A DNA stretch of 64,000 nt, from contig JACRAY010000031.1 in the NCBI GenBank assembly GCA_016213325.1, positions 1-64,000 on the forward strand, read 5' to 3'. The DNA is from Burkholderiales bacterium (GTDB taxonomy: Bacteria; Pseudomonadota; Gammaproteobacteria; Burkholderiales; Burkholderiaceae_C). The notes beneath the pieces are model-generated. The model had not been told where the DNA came from and did no database searches. It saw only the letters and a list, made by a program, of their open reading frames with translations. This document shows positions 1 to 10,700 of this stretch, in pieces (the first letter of the stretch is position 1; every line of letters starts with the position of its first letter). Both the position numbers and the translations under genes were made by a program.

Positions 1-270
1 AGGGCCTGTTAACGCTATTTTCGACGATGCGTTGCTCGCCAAAAAGGCCATGCGCTAGGCGCGGGTCCGCAGGCGCAGTCACCTGCGTCAAGGACCCGTA
101 ACAACGCGCATGGCCTTTTTGGCCGCAACCCGCGCGCGGGCGCGAGCCCAGAATCGCGCGACTCGTCGTTGAGGTCCTAGCCAAGGCGGCCAGCCTTGGC
201 GTCGTCGCTCGCCTAGATTCGCGCGATTCTGGGCGCGTGCGCATCGCCGAAAATAGCGTTAACAGGCCCT
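1..270. repeat. Cloverleaf-type element with 31-bp terminal inverted repeats
   Basis: Bases 1-31 are the inverse complement of 240-270 with one mismatch (position 24). Inside lie two further long hairpins: arm A pairs 38-55 with 106-123 (18 bp, perfect) and encloses smaller stems 62-68/92-98 and 68-73/82-87; arm B pairs 146-161 with 219-234 (16 bp, perfect) and encloses 180-187/193-200. The whole can fold as a three-way junction. No open reading frame fits. It ends 2 bp from the stop of the histidine kinase gene, so it could end or stabilise that transcript. It may be a non-autonomous mobile element (MITE-like); no target duplication can be judged because the left flank is outside the window. 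Confidence 0.75.
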
Positions 271-272
271 AG

Positions 273-2594
<2,322 letters not shown>

Positions 2595-2660
2595 GGGGGA
2601 CTCCTCGGGTCCCCACTATGCGCGCCAGACGGTGCGCGGGGCGTAGTCTGATGCCGACAG

Positions 2661-3878
2661 CTAACGCCCTTTCGCCAGCTCCAGCTTCGCAATCGCGTTG
2701 CGGTGCACTTCATCCGGCCCGTCGACGATGCGCACCGTGCGCTGGTGCGCATAGGCTTCGGCCAGCCAGAAGTCCTGGCTGACGCCCGCGGCGCCGTGCG
2801 CCTGGATCGCCCAGTCGACCACCTTGCACGACATGTTGGGGGCCACCACCTTGATCATCGCGATCTCGGCGCGTGCGGCCTTGTTGCCCACCATGTCCAT
2901 GCGCCACGCAGCGTTCAGCGTGAGCAGGCGCGCCTGGTCGATCAGGCAGCGCGACTCGGCGATGCGCTCGTGCCACACCGACTGCTCGGCCAGCGGCTTG
3001 CCGAAAGCGATGCGCTCGCGCAGCCGCGCGCACATCATCTCCAGCGCGCGTTCGGCCGCGCCGATCGAGCGCATGCAGTGGTGGATGCGCCCGGGGCCGA
3101 GCCGCCCCTGTGCGATCTCGAAGCCGCGGCCTTCACCCAGCAGCATGTTGGTGACGGGCACTCGCACATCCTGCAGCAGCACTTCCATGTGGCCGTGCGG
3201 CGCGTCGTCGTAGCCGAACACCGACAGGTGGCGCAGTACCGTGACGCCCTTGGCGTCGCGCGGCACCAGCACCATCGACTGCTGCGCGTGGCGCGGCGCA
3301 TCGGGGTCGGTCTTGCCCATTACGATGAACAGCTTGCAGCGCGGGCTGCCCGCGCCGGAAGAGAACCACTTGCGGCCGTTGATCACGTACTCGTCGCCTT
3401 CGCGGCGGATCGAGCACTGGATGTTGGTGGCGTCCGACGAAGCCACCGCGGGCTCGGTCATCAGGAAGGCCGAGCGGATCTCGCCGGCCAGCAGCGGGCG
3501 CAGCCATTCTGTCTTCTGTTCGGGCGTGCCGTAACGCTCCAGCGTCTCCATGTTGCCGGTGTCGGGCGCGCTGCAGTTGAACACCTCGGCCGACCAGCCG
3601 GCGCGGCCCATCACCTCGCACAGGGGCGCGTAGTCCAGGTTGGAGATGCCGCCGTTGCCCTCGTAGGGGTGCGGCAGGAACATGTTCCACAGCCCGGCCG
3701 CACGCGCCTTCGGCTTCAGCTCTTCAACGAGCGGCGACACCTGCCAGGCATTGCCCTGGCGGCGGAACGCATCCATCTCGCGGTGGTAGCGCTCCTCGTT
3801 GGGGTAGATGTGCTCGGCGTAGAACGCGTCCAGGCGGTCGAGCAGCTCACGGCATTTGGGGGAGGGTTCGGCGAACAT
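2661..3878 (-). CDS. Acyl-CoA dehydrogenase family protein
   Basis: 405 residues, normal length for the family. FAD-dependent alpha,beta-dehydrogenation of an acyl-CoA, with electrons passed to ETF. The N-terminal helical domain, the middle beta domain (flavin-contact motif TEPAVASSDATN, near residue 144) and the C-terminal helical domain (FGKPLAEQ; conserved tail RTVRIVDGPDEVHRN) are all visible. The motif set resembles the ACAD10/11-like and other long-substrate branches rather than short-chain BCAD, but I cannot fix the substrate. It is monocistronic: the upstream side holds the hairpin region 3879-4071, and the histidine kinase gene follows on the same strand after 66 bp. Confidence 0.92.
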   Translation of the reverse strand: MFAEPSPKCRELLDRLDAFYAEHIYPNEERYHREMDAFRRQGNAWQVSPLVEELKPKARAAGLWNMFLPHPYEGNGGISNLDYAPLCEVMGRAGWSAEVFNCSAPDTGNMETLERYGTPEQKTEWLRPLLAGEIRSAFLMTEPAVASSDATNIQCSIRREGDEYVINGRKWFSSGAGSPRCKLFIVMGKTDPDAPRHAQQSMVLVPRDAKGVTVLRHLSVFGYDDAPHGHMEVLLQDVRVPVTNMLLGEGRGFEIAQGRLGPGRIHHCMRSIGAAERALEMMCARLRERIAFGKPLAEQSVWHERIAESRCLIDQARLLTLNAAWRMDMVGNKAARAEIAMIKVVAPNMSCKVVDWAIQAHGAAGVSQDFWLAEAYAHQRTVRIVDGPDEVHRNAIAKLELAKGR

Positions 3879-3967
3879 CGGTGGGCTCCTGTGGGTGCGT
3901 CGATTGGAAGGCCGAAGCCGACCGGCGCGCGATCACCCGGGCGACACGTCGCCTCGAGCTCCCCTGT

Positions 3968-3990
3968 AGGCTGGGGTGCAACCCCAGCCT
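3968..3990. repeat. Perfect 10-bp hairpin, REP-like
   Basis: AGGCTGGGGT (3968-3977), loop GCA, ACCCCAGCCT (3981-3990). Flanking CTCCC and GGGAG can extend the stem with a small bulge. It lies between the divergent genes starting at 3878 (minus) and 4072 (plus). There is no U-tract. It resembles short intergenic REP-type palindromes; copy number elsewhere cannot be judged from one window. The rest of the 193-bp gap shows no gene. Confidence 0.6.
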
Positions 3991-4071
3991 GGGAGGCGCT
4001 CCGTGATGGCCGTAAGCGATCCGCAAGCCAGGGGTGTCGACGCTTTCCATGGTTGCCCGTAGCATTGGGGC

Positions 4072-4416
4072 ATGGCGCAGATGCTGCCGCAACCCGGCTG
4101 GCTCGCCACGGGATTCGTGGTGGCTGCGCTGCTGGCCGTCGCGGCGCACGAGTACCGCTCGCGCGCCACGCGGCAGGTGTCGCTGCCCGACTACCCGAAA
4201 GTCACGCGCTCCGCGGCTCTACAGCACTGCACCGAAGGCGCCATGCTGTTCCACGACGTGCGCTGGGCGGCCGCCTGCATGTACCAGGCCGAGCAGGATG
4301 CGCAGGCCGATGGCGGCCCTGACTGCGACCTGCCGCCGCAGAAGGCGGCGCGGCTGTACGAGCTGCTGAAAGAAGCCGAGCTGAAGTGCGTCGCCGAGGC
4401 GCAGGGCGTGCGCTAG
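4072..4416 (+). CDS. Small membrane-anchored hypothetical protein
   Basis: 114 residues. One hydrophobic segment (about 10-26, ending in AHEYRSR) should anchor it in the inner membrane, with the soluble part following. The soluble part has four cysteines (in QHCTEG, AACMYQ, DCDLPP and LKCVAE), suggesting disulfides if it faces the periplasm. No family is recognised. Its TAG stop shares the CTAG tetramer with the stop of the converging YCII-domain gene. Confidence 0.7.
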   Translation: MAQMLPQPGWLATGFVVAALLAVAAHEYRSRATRQVSLPDYPKVTRSAALQHCTEGAMLFHDVRWAAACMYQAEQDAQADGGPDCDLPPQKAARLYELLKEAELKCVAEAQGVR

Positions 4417-4847
4417 CGCTTCTGCTGCTTGTCGACCTCGGCGCGCAGCCGCTCTTCCTGCTCGCGCAGTTCCGGCGTCAGGGCGTCACCGAAGTCCTCG
4501 GCCGCATAGATCTGGCGGATCTCGATGTCGGACTCCGTGCGCATCGGGTTGGGGCATTTCTTCACCCATTCGATCGCCTCGGCGAGCGATGCGCATTTCC
4601 AGATCCAGAAGCCGGCGACCAGCTCCTTGGTCTCTGCAAAAGGGCCGTCGATCACGCGGCGCTCCTTGCCCGCGAAGTGCACGCGCGCGCCTTTCGAGCT
4701 CGGGTGCAGGCCTTCACCGGCCTCCATGACGCCGGCCTTCACCAGCTCTTCGTTGAATGCGCCCATGGCGGCAAATTCGGCTTCGGTCGGCAGCACGCCG
4801 GCTTCGCTGTCGGCGGTGGCTTTCACCAGGATCATGAATCGGGGCAT
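4413..4847 (-). CDS. YCII-related domain protein (DGPF family)
   Basis: 144 residues. The N-terminal strand MPRFMILVKAT, the segment IDGPFAETKELVAGFWIW and the acidic helix match the YCII/DGPF fold (dimeric alpha-beta, ferredoxin-like), often found beside sigma factors. The charged C-terminal extension (ELREQEERLRAE) is common in this group. The start at 4847 is chosen because GGAGAG lies just upstream and the family begins with this sequence; an upstream in-frame start would add 23 unsupported residues. Biochemical role unknown. No ECF sigma partner lies next to it. Confidence 0.85.
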   Translation of the reverse strand: MPRFMILVKATADSEAGVLPTEAEFAAMGAFNEELVKAGVMEAGEGLHPSSKGARVHFAGKERRVIDGPFAETKELVAGFWIWKCASLAEAIEWVKKCPNPMRTESDIEIRQIYAAEDFGDALTPELREQEERLRAEVDKQQKR

Positions 4848-4948
4848 GGCGGTCTCTCCGTTTTGCAAGGTCAGAACGATTGTGTTCCAACCCCATGACG
4901 AACGAGCGGGCCGCAAATCGACATGGCCGCTTGCGTTGTAATGCCCCC

Positions 4949-6064
4949 ATGCCCCAACTGTTCACGCCCCTGCAGCTCGGCCGGCTGCAACTGCCCAACC
5001 GCATCGTCATCGCCCCCATGTGCCAGTACTCGGCAGTCGAAGGCAGCGCCACCGACTGGCACATGATCCACCTCGGCCACCTGGCCCTGTCGGGCGCCGG
5101 GCTGCTGATCGTCGAAGCGACGGCCGTCTCGGCGCGCGCCCGCATTTCGCCGGCGGACCTGGGCCTCTACAGCGACGACAACGAAGAGGCGCTGGCGCGC
5201 GTGCTCGCCGCGATCCGCGCGCATTCGCCGATACCGGTCGCGATCCAGCTGGCCCACGCCGGCCGCAAGGCTTCCAGCCGCGCACCGTGGGACGGGGGCG
5301 CGCAGATTCCGCCGGACGACCCGCAGGGATGGGTTGCTGAAGCGCCTTCGCCGGTGCCGCACGACGAAGGTGAGCATGCGCCGGCCGCGCTGGACGGCGA
5401 AGGCCTCGCGCGCATCCGCGACGACTTCGCGCGCGCAGCGCAGCGCGCGGCCCGCCTCGGCTTCGACGGCATCGAAGTGCACCTGGCACACGGCTACCTG
5501 CTGCACGAATTCCTGTCGCCGCTGGCCAACTTCCGCAGCGACGGCTACGGCGGGCCGCTCGGCAACCGCATGCGATTTCCGCTGGAAGTGTTCGAGTCGG
5601 TGCGCGGCGCCTTTCCTGCGGAAAAGCCGGTGTGGGTGCGCGTCTCGGCCACCGACTGGGTCGAAGGCGGCTGGGACCTGCCGGACACCATCGAGCTGGC
5701 GAAGCAGTTGCAGCAGCGCGGTTGCGCGGCCATCCATGTATCGAGCGGCGGCGTTTCGCCGAAGCAGAAAATTGCGGTCGGCCCCGGCTACCAGGTGCAC
5801 TTTGCGCGGCAGGTGAAAGAGGCCACCGGCATGACCACGGTGGCCGTTGGGATGATCACCGAAGCGCTGCAGGCCGAGCAGATCATCGCCGAGGGCCACG
5901 CCGACGCCGTGGCGCTGGCGCGCGGCATGCTGTACGACCCGCGCTGGCCGTGGCATGCAGCGGCGCAGCTGGGTGCGCACGTGACGGCGCCCAAGCAATA
6001 TTGGCGGTCGCAGCCGCGCGAGTACAAGGACCTGTTCAGCGGCCTGCACTTCGGCCAGCGCTGA
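4949..6064 (+). CDS. NADH:flavin oxidoreductase, old yellow enzyme family (YqjM/XenA-like)
   Basis: 371 residues. FMN TIM-barrel enzyme reducing activated C=C bonds of enones, quinones or nitro compounds with NAD(P)H. Seen: LPNRIVIAPMCQYS with the Cys25 typical of the thermophilic-like/YqjM class, IQLAHAGRKAS, and GIEVHLAHGYLLHEFLSP with the conserved substrate-binding histidines. The C-terminus keeps the MLYDPRWPWHAA motif. The start at 4949 gives the usual family N-terminus (MPQLFTPLQL); the 23 codons upstream are not conserved-looking. It stands alone and runs toward the decayed cupin gene on the opposite strand. Confidence 0.93.
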   Translation: MPQLFTPLQLGRLQLPNRIVIAPMCQYSAVEGSATDWHMIHLGHLALSGAGLLIVEATAVSARARISPADLGLYSDDNEEALARVLAAIRAHSPIPVAIQLAHAGRKASSRAPWDGGAQIPPDDPQGWVAEAPSPVPHDEGEHAPAALDGEGLARIRDDFARAAQRAARLGFDGIEVHLAHGYLLHEFLSPLANFRSDGYGGPLGNRMRFPLEVFESVRGAFPAEKPVWVRVSATDWVEGGWDLPDTIELAKQLQQRGCAAIHVSSGGVSPKQKIAVGPGYQVHFARQVKEATGMTTVAVGMITEALQAEQIIAEGHADAVALARGMLYDPRWPWHAAAQLGAHVTAPKQYWRSQPREYKDLFSGLHFGQR

Positions 6065-6228
6065 AGCTTCAACTGGACGGTGGCGCGCGGCCGGACTCGG
6101 CTTGCGGCCCAATGAAAAAGCTTCGCCTGCGGCTGCCTCGCGCCGCTCTTTGGCGCCCTGTTTGCGCCGGACGCTGCCGCAAGCCCAGCACCAGCAGGTT
6201 CGCGACGGCGGCAATTGCCGGCAATCGC

Positions 6229-6414
6229 TTCCCAAGTCTCCCAAGGCGCCGAGAACGTGAAGGCCGTGAGAAGCCGCCCGCTATCCAGGTGCGGGAAGGC
6301 GCCGGACGCGAGGTCGCTCCAGAACGAGTCCGACACCGCGATGGGCGTGCTGGCGCCGCCATCCTGCACGTGCACGTAGGTGTCCAGCACCTGCAGAGGT
6401 TTGCTGGCGCTCAC
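6229..6414 (-). pseudogene. Cupin-domain gene remnant, 3' truncated
   Basis: A GTG start overlaps the DUF1272 stop as GTGA, and about 62 residues follow (LDTYVHVQDGGASTPIAV, SFWSDLA, SGRLLTAF, WETWE). These resemble the start of small single-domain cupin proteins, which normally continue with a metal-binding MHP-GDE barrel. Here similarity stops at WETWE and the frame reads on into unrelated sequence antisense to the flavoprotein gene. The metal-binding half is missing, so the product should be non-functional. 6065-6228 holds nothing else I can assign. The family call is from memory of the N-terminal pattern. Confidence 0.55.
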
Positions 6415-6659
6415 AGGCCCCTCCCGCAGCCACCGGGTTTGTAGACGCGCTGCGTGGAGGCGGGATTGTTGGCCAGCTTCGCCAGCGATCGCGTGGGACG
6501 GGCGACGAGCTCGCCGCCGCAGTTCGGGCACTTGCCGCCCAGCGTTTCCGTTGCGCACGTTTCGCAGAATGTACACTCGAACGAACAGATGCGAGCCCCG
6601 GCCTGCTCCGCCGGCAGGTCCTTGTCGCAGCATTCGCAGCTTGGCCTCATCTGCAGCAT
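6411..6659 (-). CDS. DUF1272 zinc-binding protein
   Basis: 82 residues. Eight or more cysteines in paired CxxC-like knuckles (CECCDKDLP, CSFECTFCETCA, CPNCGGE) match the DUF1272 family of small zinc-ribbon proteins; function unknown. The start at 6659 sits 5 bp downstream of the AtuA-family stop, so it is probably co-transcribed with it. Its TGA overlaps the GTG start of the cupin remnant, which shows the two were once translationally coupled. Confidence 0.88.
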   Translation of the reverse strand: MLQMRPSCECCDKDLPAEQAGARICSFECTFCETCATETLGGKCPNCGGELVARPTRSLAKLANNPASTQRVYKPGGCGRGL

Positions 6660-6664
6660 GTGCT

Positions 6665-8446
6665 TCACCCCACCCAACTCGCCGGCACCTTCACCCGCAT
6701 ATCCAGCAGCACCTGCGCATTCCCCTTGCCCAGCGGATCGAACCGCGCCGACGCCGGCCCGCCGCCTGCCAGCGCCTCGTGCAGCAGCAGGTTGATCGCA
6801 CTCGTCCCGGGCAGGTAAAACCGCTCGACGCGGCCCTTCACCATGTGCGCGAAGTGCGCCCGCACCGCCTCGGGTGTGAGCCGCGCCCACAACAACGGCA
6901 ACCATTCGGGCCGCCGTGCCACCACGCCGATGTTGGAGATGTCGCCCTTGTCGCCGCTGCGCGCCCAGGCCAGCCGCACCAGCGGCACTTCCACCAGCGG
7001 CTCGCCGGCAGGATCCTGCCACGCAGCAGGCTCGGCCAACGGCTGCGCGGCGGGACCGACTGAACCCTCAGGCACCGAAACCGAGATCACTTCTTCACCC
7101 ACCCGCACCTGCACCGGTACGCGCGCCTTGTCGAGCAAGAAGGAAAACGGCTTCACCAGGGGCGCCGGTGCCGGCCGCCCACCCGACGGCATCGTCGTGC
7201 CCGGCGACCACGACGTCCCCGCCGGCGCGATCTCGCGCGCAAAGATCCCCACCGCTTCCTTCTTCGGATGGTCCACCACCACCCGCACCATCACCTCGCG
7301 TGAATTGCCCGTACGCGCCTGTTCGCCATACAAGGACTCGCAGCCGAACAACTCGACCTGCACGTTCGTGTAGTCGCCCAGCCCCTGCGCCTGCAGGATC
7401 TCGCGCGTGCGCTCGACGATCGCCTCGCCCGTGCGGCGCGCCTTCTTTGCCGCATCGATCCCGACGATTACCATCATCCCGGCGCAGCGCCAGCCATCGA
7501 GCTGCGTGGCCGACACCTTGTAAGTCGGAGTCGGCGCGCGTCCCTTCGCGCCCGTCACCCGCACCCGTTCGGCCGACACCTGCTCCACCTGCACCTGCCG
7601 GAAGTCGCAGCTCACATCGGGCAGCAGATAGGCCCCCGGGTCGCCGATTTCGTACAGCATCTGCTCGACCACGCAGGCGCGCTCGATCAGGCCGCCGGTG
7701 CCGGGCGGCTTGGTCAGCTCGAAGCTGCCGTCGTCGAAGCATTCGACCACCGGGTAGCCGATATGCGCCCAGTCGGGCACACGGCCCCAGTCGGTGAACA
7801 GGCCGCCGGTCGCCTGGCAACCGCACTCGATGATGTGGCCTGCCAGGCTGGCACCGGCCAGCCGGTCGTAATCGCCGGGCGACCAGCCGAACTCGTAGAC
7901 CAGCGCACCGACCGTCACCGCACTGTCGACGCCGCGCCCCGTGATCACGATGTCGGCGCCGGCCGCCAGCGCGCGCGCGACCGGCAGCGCGCCGAGGTAG
8001 GCGTTGGCGCTCAGCACCCGCGCGGGCAGCGGCTCGCCGGTGAACATGTCGCGCACGCCATCCGCCCGTAGCTGCGGCATCAGCGCGCTCACGTCGTCAC
8101 CTTCCACCACCGCGATGCGCGGCGCGAGCCCCATGCCCGACGCCAAGGCCTGCAGGGCGGCGGCACAGGCGCGCGGGTTGATGCCGCCTGCATTCGCGAT
8201 CACCTTGATGCCACGCTGCATCACCTGCGGCAGCACCTGCTTCATCGCGGTGTCGACGAAGTCGGTGGCGTAGCCTGCTTCCGGGTTCTTGGCGCGTGCG
8301 CCGGCCAGGATCGCCATGGTGGTTTCGGCGAGGTAGTCGAACACCAGGTAGTCGATCATCCCGGAGGCGACCAGCTGCGGCGCGCCCACGCTGCTGTCGC
8401 CCCAGAAGCCCGATGCGCCGCCGATGCGGACGGTCTTGCGGTTCAT
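6665..8446 (-). CDS. AtuA-family (DUF1446) acyclic terpene utilisation-type protein
   Basis: 593 residues, full length. The large N-terminal DUF1446 domain starts VRIGGASGFWGDSS and includes IANAGGINPRACA and ITGRGVDSAVTVGAL. The last 100 residues (PLVRLAWARSGDKGDISN onward) are the AtuA-like ferredoxin-fold domain. In Pseudomonas, AtuA belongs to citronellol/geraniol catabolism, but its reaction is unproven and many homologues lie in other acyl-CoA pathways. The start at 8446 follows GGGAGG and removes an unsupported 70-residue extension that overlaps the hydratase gene. It lies 5 bp downstream of the enoyl-CoA hydratase gene, implying one operon. Confidence 0.88.
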   Translation of the reverse strand: MNRKTVRIGGASGFWGDSSVGAPQLVASGMIDYLVFDYLAETTMAILAGARAKNPEAGYATDFVDTAMKQVLPQVMQRGIKVIANAGGINPRACAAALQALASGMGLAPRIAVVEGDDVSALMPQLRADGVRDMFTGEPLPARVLSANAYLGALPVARALAAGADIVITGRGVDSAVTVGALVYEFGWSPGDYDRLAGASLAGHIIECGCQATGGLFTDWGRVPDWAHIGYPVVECFDDGSFELTKPPGTGGLIERACVVEQMLYEIGDPGAYLLPDVSCDFRQVQVEQVSAERVRVTGAKGRAPTPTYKVSATQLDGWRCAGMMVIVGIDAAKKARRTGEAIVERTREILQAQGLGDYTNVQVELFGCESLYGEQARTGNSREVMVRVVVDHPKKEAVGIFAREIAPAGTSWSPGTTMPSGGRPAPAPLVKPFSFLLDKARVPVQVRVGEEVISVSVPEGSVGPAAQPLAEPAAWQDPAGEPLVEVPLVRLAWARSGDKGDISNIGVVARRPEWLPLLWARLTPEAVRAHFAHMVKGRVERFYLPGTSAINLLLHEALAGGGPASARFDPLGKGNAQVLLDMRVKVPASWVG

Positions 8447-8451
8447 GTCGT

Positions 8452-9237
8452 TCACCTCCCGGTCCACACGGGCTTGCGCTTCTCGTTGAAGGCGGCCATG
8501 CCTTCGCGCGCGTCCTCGGTCATTCCCACCAGCGGGAGCTGGCTTTCGGTATAGGCCAGCGCTTCGTCGAACGACATCGCCGCGATCGCATTCATCGCGT
8601 ACTTGCCGCGCCGGATCGCAGTCGGCGACTTGTCGGCCAGGCGGTCCAGCAGCCACTGCGTCTTCGCATCCAGCTCGGCCGCGGGCACCACATAGTTCAA
8701 CAGGCCGGCAGCCAGCGCATCCTTCGCGCTCACCGGTTCACCGGTCAGCGCCCATTCGCGCGCCAGCCGCGGCGGCACCAGCTGCTTCAGCAGGCTCAGC
8801 ACCTGCATGGGAAAGAGGCCGATCTTCACTTCGGGCAGCCCGAACAACGCGTGGTCGGCGGCCACCGCCATGTCGGCCATCGCGAGCAGCCCCATGCCGC
8901 CGGCCATGCAGGTGCCGTTGACGCGTGCCACGATGGGCAGCGTCGCACGGGCCGCCTCGCGCAGCAGCTCGGCGTACGCCGTCGTCGGACTGGCAAAGTC
9001 GAACACGAAGGCCTGGCCCGGCTGCAGGTCACCGCCGGCACAGAACGCCTTCTCGCCTGCGGCGGTGAGCACGATGGCTCGCACTGCCGGGTCTGCGTGG
9101 GCCCGCCGCAGGCCCTCGCGTACGCCTTCGATCACGCCGCCGTTCAGCGCGTTGCGCTTGTCGGGGCGGTTGATGGTGATCCAGAAGCACGGGCCGCGCA
9201 GTTCGTGCAGCACGTCGGCGTGGGGTGTCTCGCTCAC
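8452..9237 (-). CDS. Enoyl-CoA hydratase/isomerase (crotonase) family protein
   Basis: 261 residues. Crotonase fold: WITINRPDKRNALNG, the oxyanion-hole segment CAGGDL, the second oxyanion motif in ARVNGTCMAGGMGL, and FGLPEVKIGLFP carrying a probable catalytic glutamate. It probably hydrates or isomerises an enoyl-CoA made by an acyl-CoA dehydrogenase. The GTG start at 9237 follows GAGGAG and matches the family N-terminus. It is the first gene of the operon with the AtuA homologue, DUF1272 and the cupin remnant, and is divergent from the flavoprotein gene at 9316. Exact substrate unknown; terpenoid or branched-chain acyl-CoA is plausible from the AtuA neighbour. Confidence 0.9.
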   Translation of the reverse strand: MSETPHADVLHELRGPCFWITINRPDKRNALNGGVIEGVREGLRRAHADPAVRAIVLTAAGEKAFCAGGDLQPGQAFVFDFASPTTAYAELLREAARATLPIVARVNGTCMAGGMGLLAMADMAVAADHALFGLPEVKIGLFPMQVLSLLKQLVPPRLAREWALTGEPVSAKDALAAGLLNYVVPAAELDAKTQWLLDRLADKSPTAIRRGKYAMNAIAAMSFDEALAYTESQLPLVGMTEDAREGMAAFNEKRKPVWTGR

Positions 9238-9315
9238 TTCGCGGCTCCTCTGGTGCGGAACGCCCATTGTGCCCGCACGGTGGCGCCGGCCGGTGTCGCG
9301 CACTACACTTCGCGC
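9238..9315. promoter_or_regulatory. Divergent promoter region, 78 bp
   Basis: The only space between the hydratase operon (start 9237, minus) and the flavoprotein gene (start 9316, plus), so both promoters must lie here or overlap coding sequence. I see no clear sigma-70 hexamers or operator palindrome. Confidence 0.35.
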
Positions 9316-10698
9316 ATGAAACGCACGGCCCCTCCTGCACTCCTGGACGCGCTGAAGTCGCGCTTCGGCAATCGCTGCTCCACCGCTGCCGTCGTGCGCG
9401 ACCAGCACGGGCGCGACGAGTCGCCGTTCGACGCCGCGCCGCCGGATGCGGTGGTCTTCGCCGAGAACACGGCCGAAGTGGCCGAGGTGGTGAAGCTGTG
9501 CGCGCAACACGGCACGCCGATCATTCCCTACGGCGCCGGTTCGTCGATCGAAGGCCACCTGCTGGCCGTGCAGGGCGGCATCAGCATCGACGTGAACGCC
9601 ATGAACGCGGTGCTGGCCGTCAACCCGGAAGACCTGACAGTCACCGTGCAGCCGGGCGTCACGCGCAAGCAGCTCAACGAGGCCATCCGCGATACCGGCC
9701 TGTTCTTTCCCATCGACCCGGGTGCCGATGCCTCCATCGGCGGCATGTCGGCCACGCGCGCCTCCGGCACCAATGCCGTGCGCTACGGCACGATGCGCGA
9801 GAACGTGCTGGCGCTCGAAGTGGTCACGGCCAGCGGAGAAATCATCCGCACCGGCACGCGCGCGAAGAAGTCATCGGCAGGTTACGACCTGACGCGCCTG
9901 TTCGTCGGCAGCGAAGGCACGCTCGGCGTGATCACCGAGATCACGCTGCGCATCTACCCGATCCCCGAGGCGATTTCCGCAGCCGTCTGCTCGTTCCCCA
10001 GCGTGGAAGGCGCGGTGCGCACCACCATCGAAACCATCCAGCTCGGCGTGCCCATCGCGCGCGTGGAGTTGATCGACCGGCATTCAGTTCGCATGGTCAA
10101 CACCCACAGCAAGCTCACGCTGCCCGAGAAGCCGATGCTGCTGATGGAGTTCCACGGCTCGCCGGCAGGCGTCGAGGAGCAGGCGCAGATCGTGCAGGAG
10201 ATCGCAGCCGGCAACGGCGGCGAGGCTTTCCAGTGGGCCACCACGCCCGAGGAGCGCACCCGCCTGTGGACCGCGCGGCACAACGCCTACTTCGCCGCCA
10301 TCCAGTCCAAGCCCGGCTGCCGCGCCGTCACCACCGACGCCTGCGTGCCGATTTCGCGCCTGGCCGAATGCCTGCTGGCGTCCGTGGAGGAAGCCGATGC
10401 CGGCAGCCTGCCGTACTTCCTGCTCGGGCACGTGGGCGACGGCAACTTCCACTTCGGCTACCTGGTCGACCCGGCCCAGCCGCAGGAGCTCGACGAAGCC
10501 GAGCGGCTCAACGAAAAACTGGTCGCCCGCGCCTTGCGGCTCGGCGGCACCTGCACCGGCGAGCACGGCATCGGCTTGCACAAGATGGGCTTCCTGGTGG
10601 AAGAGGCCGGCCCCGGCGCCATCGCCATGATGCGCAGCATCAAGCAGGCGCTGGACCCCCAGGGCATCTTCAACCCCGGCAAGATCTTCGCGGCGTGA
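9316..10698 (+). CDS. FAD-linked oxidase (GlcD / D-lactate dehydrogenase type)
   Basis: 460 residues. The FAD_binding_4 domain (about 35-215; IPYGAGSSIEGHL, VQPGVTRKQLN, DPGADASIGGM, GSEGTLGVITE) and the FAD-oxidase C-terminal domain (HVGDGNFHF, GGTCTGEHGIGLHK) are complete. It oxidises a 2-hydroxyacid such as D-lactate, glycolate or 2-hydroxyglutarate, passing electrons to cytochrome c or the quinone pool. No GlcE/GlcF partners follow, so a stand-alone Dld/D-2-hydroxyglutarate-dehydrogenase-like role fits better than a GlcDEF complex. The ATG at 9316 gives the normal N-terminus. Confidence 0.92.
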   Translation: MKRTAPPALLDALKSRFGNRCSTAAVVRDQHGRDESPFDAAPPDAVVFAENTAEVAEVVKLCAQHGTPIIPYGAGSSIEGHLLAVQGGISIDVNAMNAVLAVNPEDLTVTVQPGVTRKQLNEAIRDTGLFFPIDPGADASIGGMSATRASGTNAVRYGTMRENVLALEVVTASGEIIRTGTRAKKSSAGYDLTRLFVGSEGTLGVITEITLRIYPIPEAISAAVCSFPSVEGAVRTTIETIQLGVPIARVELIDRHSVRMVNTHSKLTLPEKPMLLMEFHGSPAGVEEQAQIVQEIAAGNGGEAFQWATTPEERTRLWTARHNAYFAAIQSKPGCRAVTTDACVPISRLAECLLASVEEADAGSLPYFLLGHVGDGNFHFGYLVDPAQPQELDEAERLNEKLVARALRLGGTCTGEHGIGLHKMGFLVEEAGPGAIAMMRSIKQALDPQGIFNPGKIFAA

Positions 10699-10700
10699 GA

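Noticed and set aside
4413..4416. CTAG tetramers shared by converging stops (also at 12302-12305)
   Set aside because: Simple overlap of two TAG stops on opposite strands; no special function is needed.
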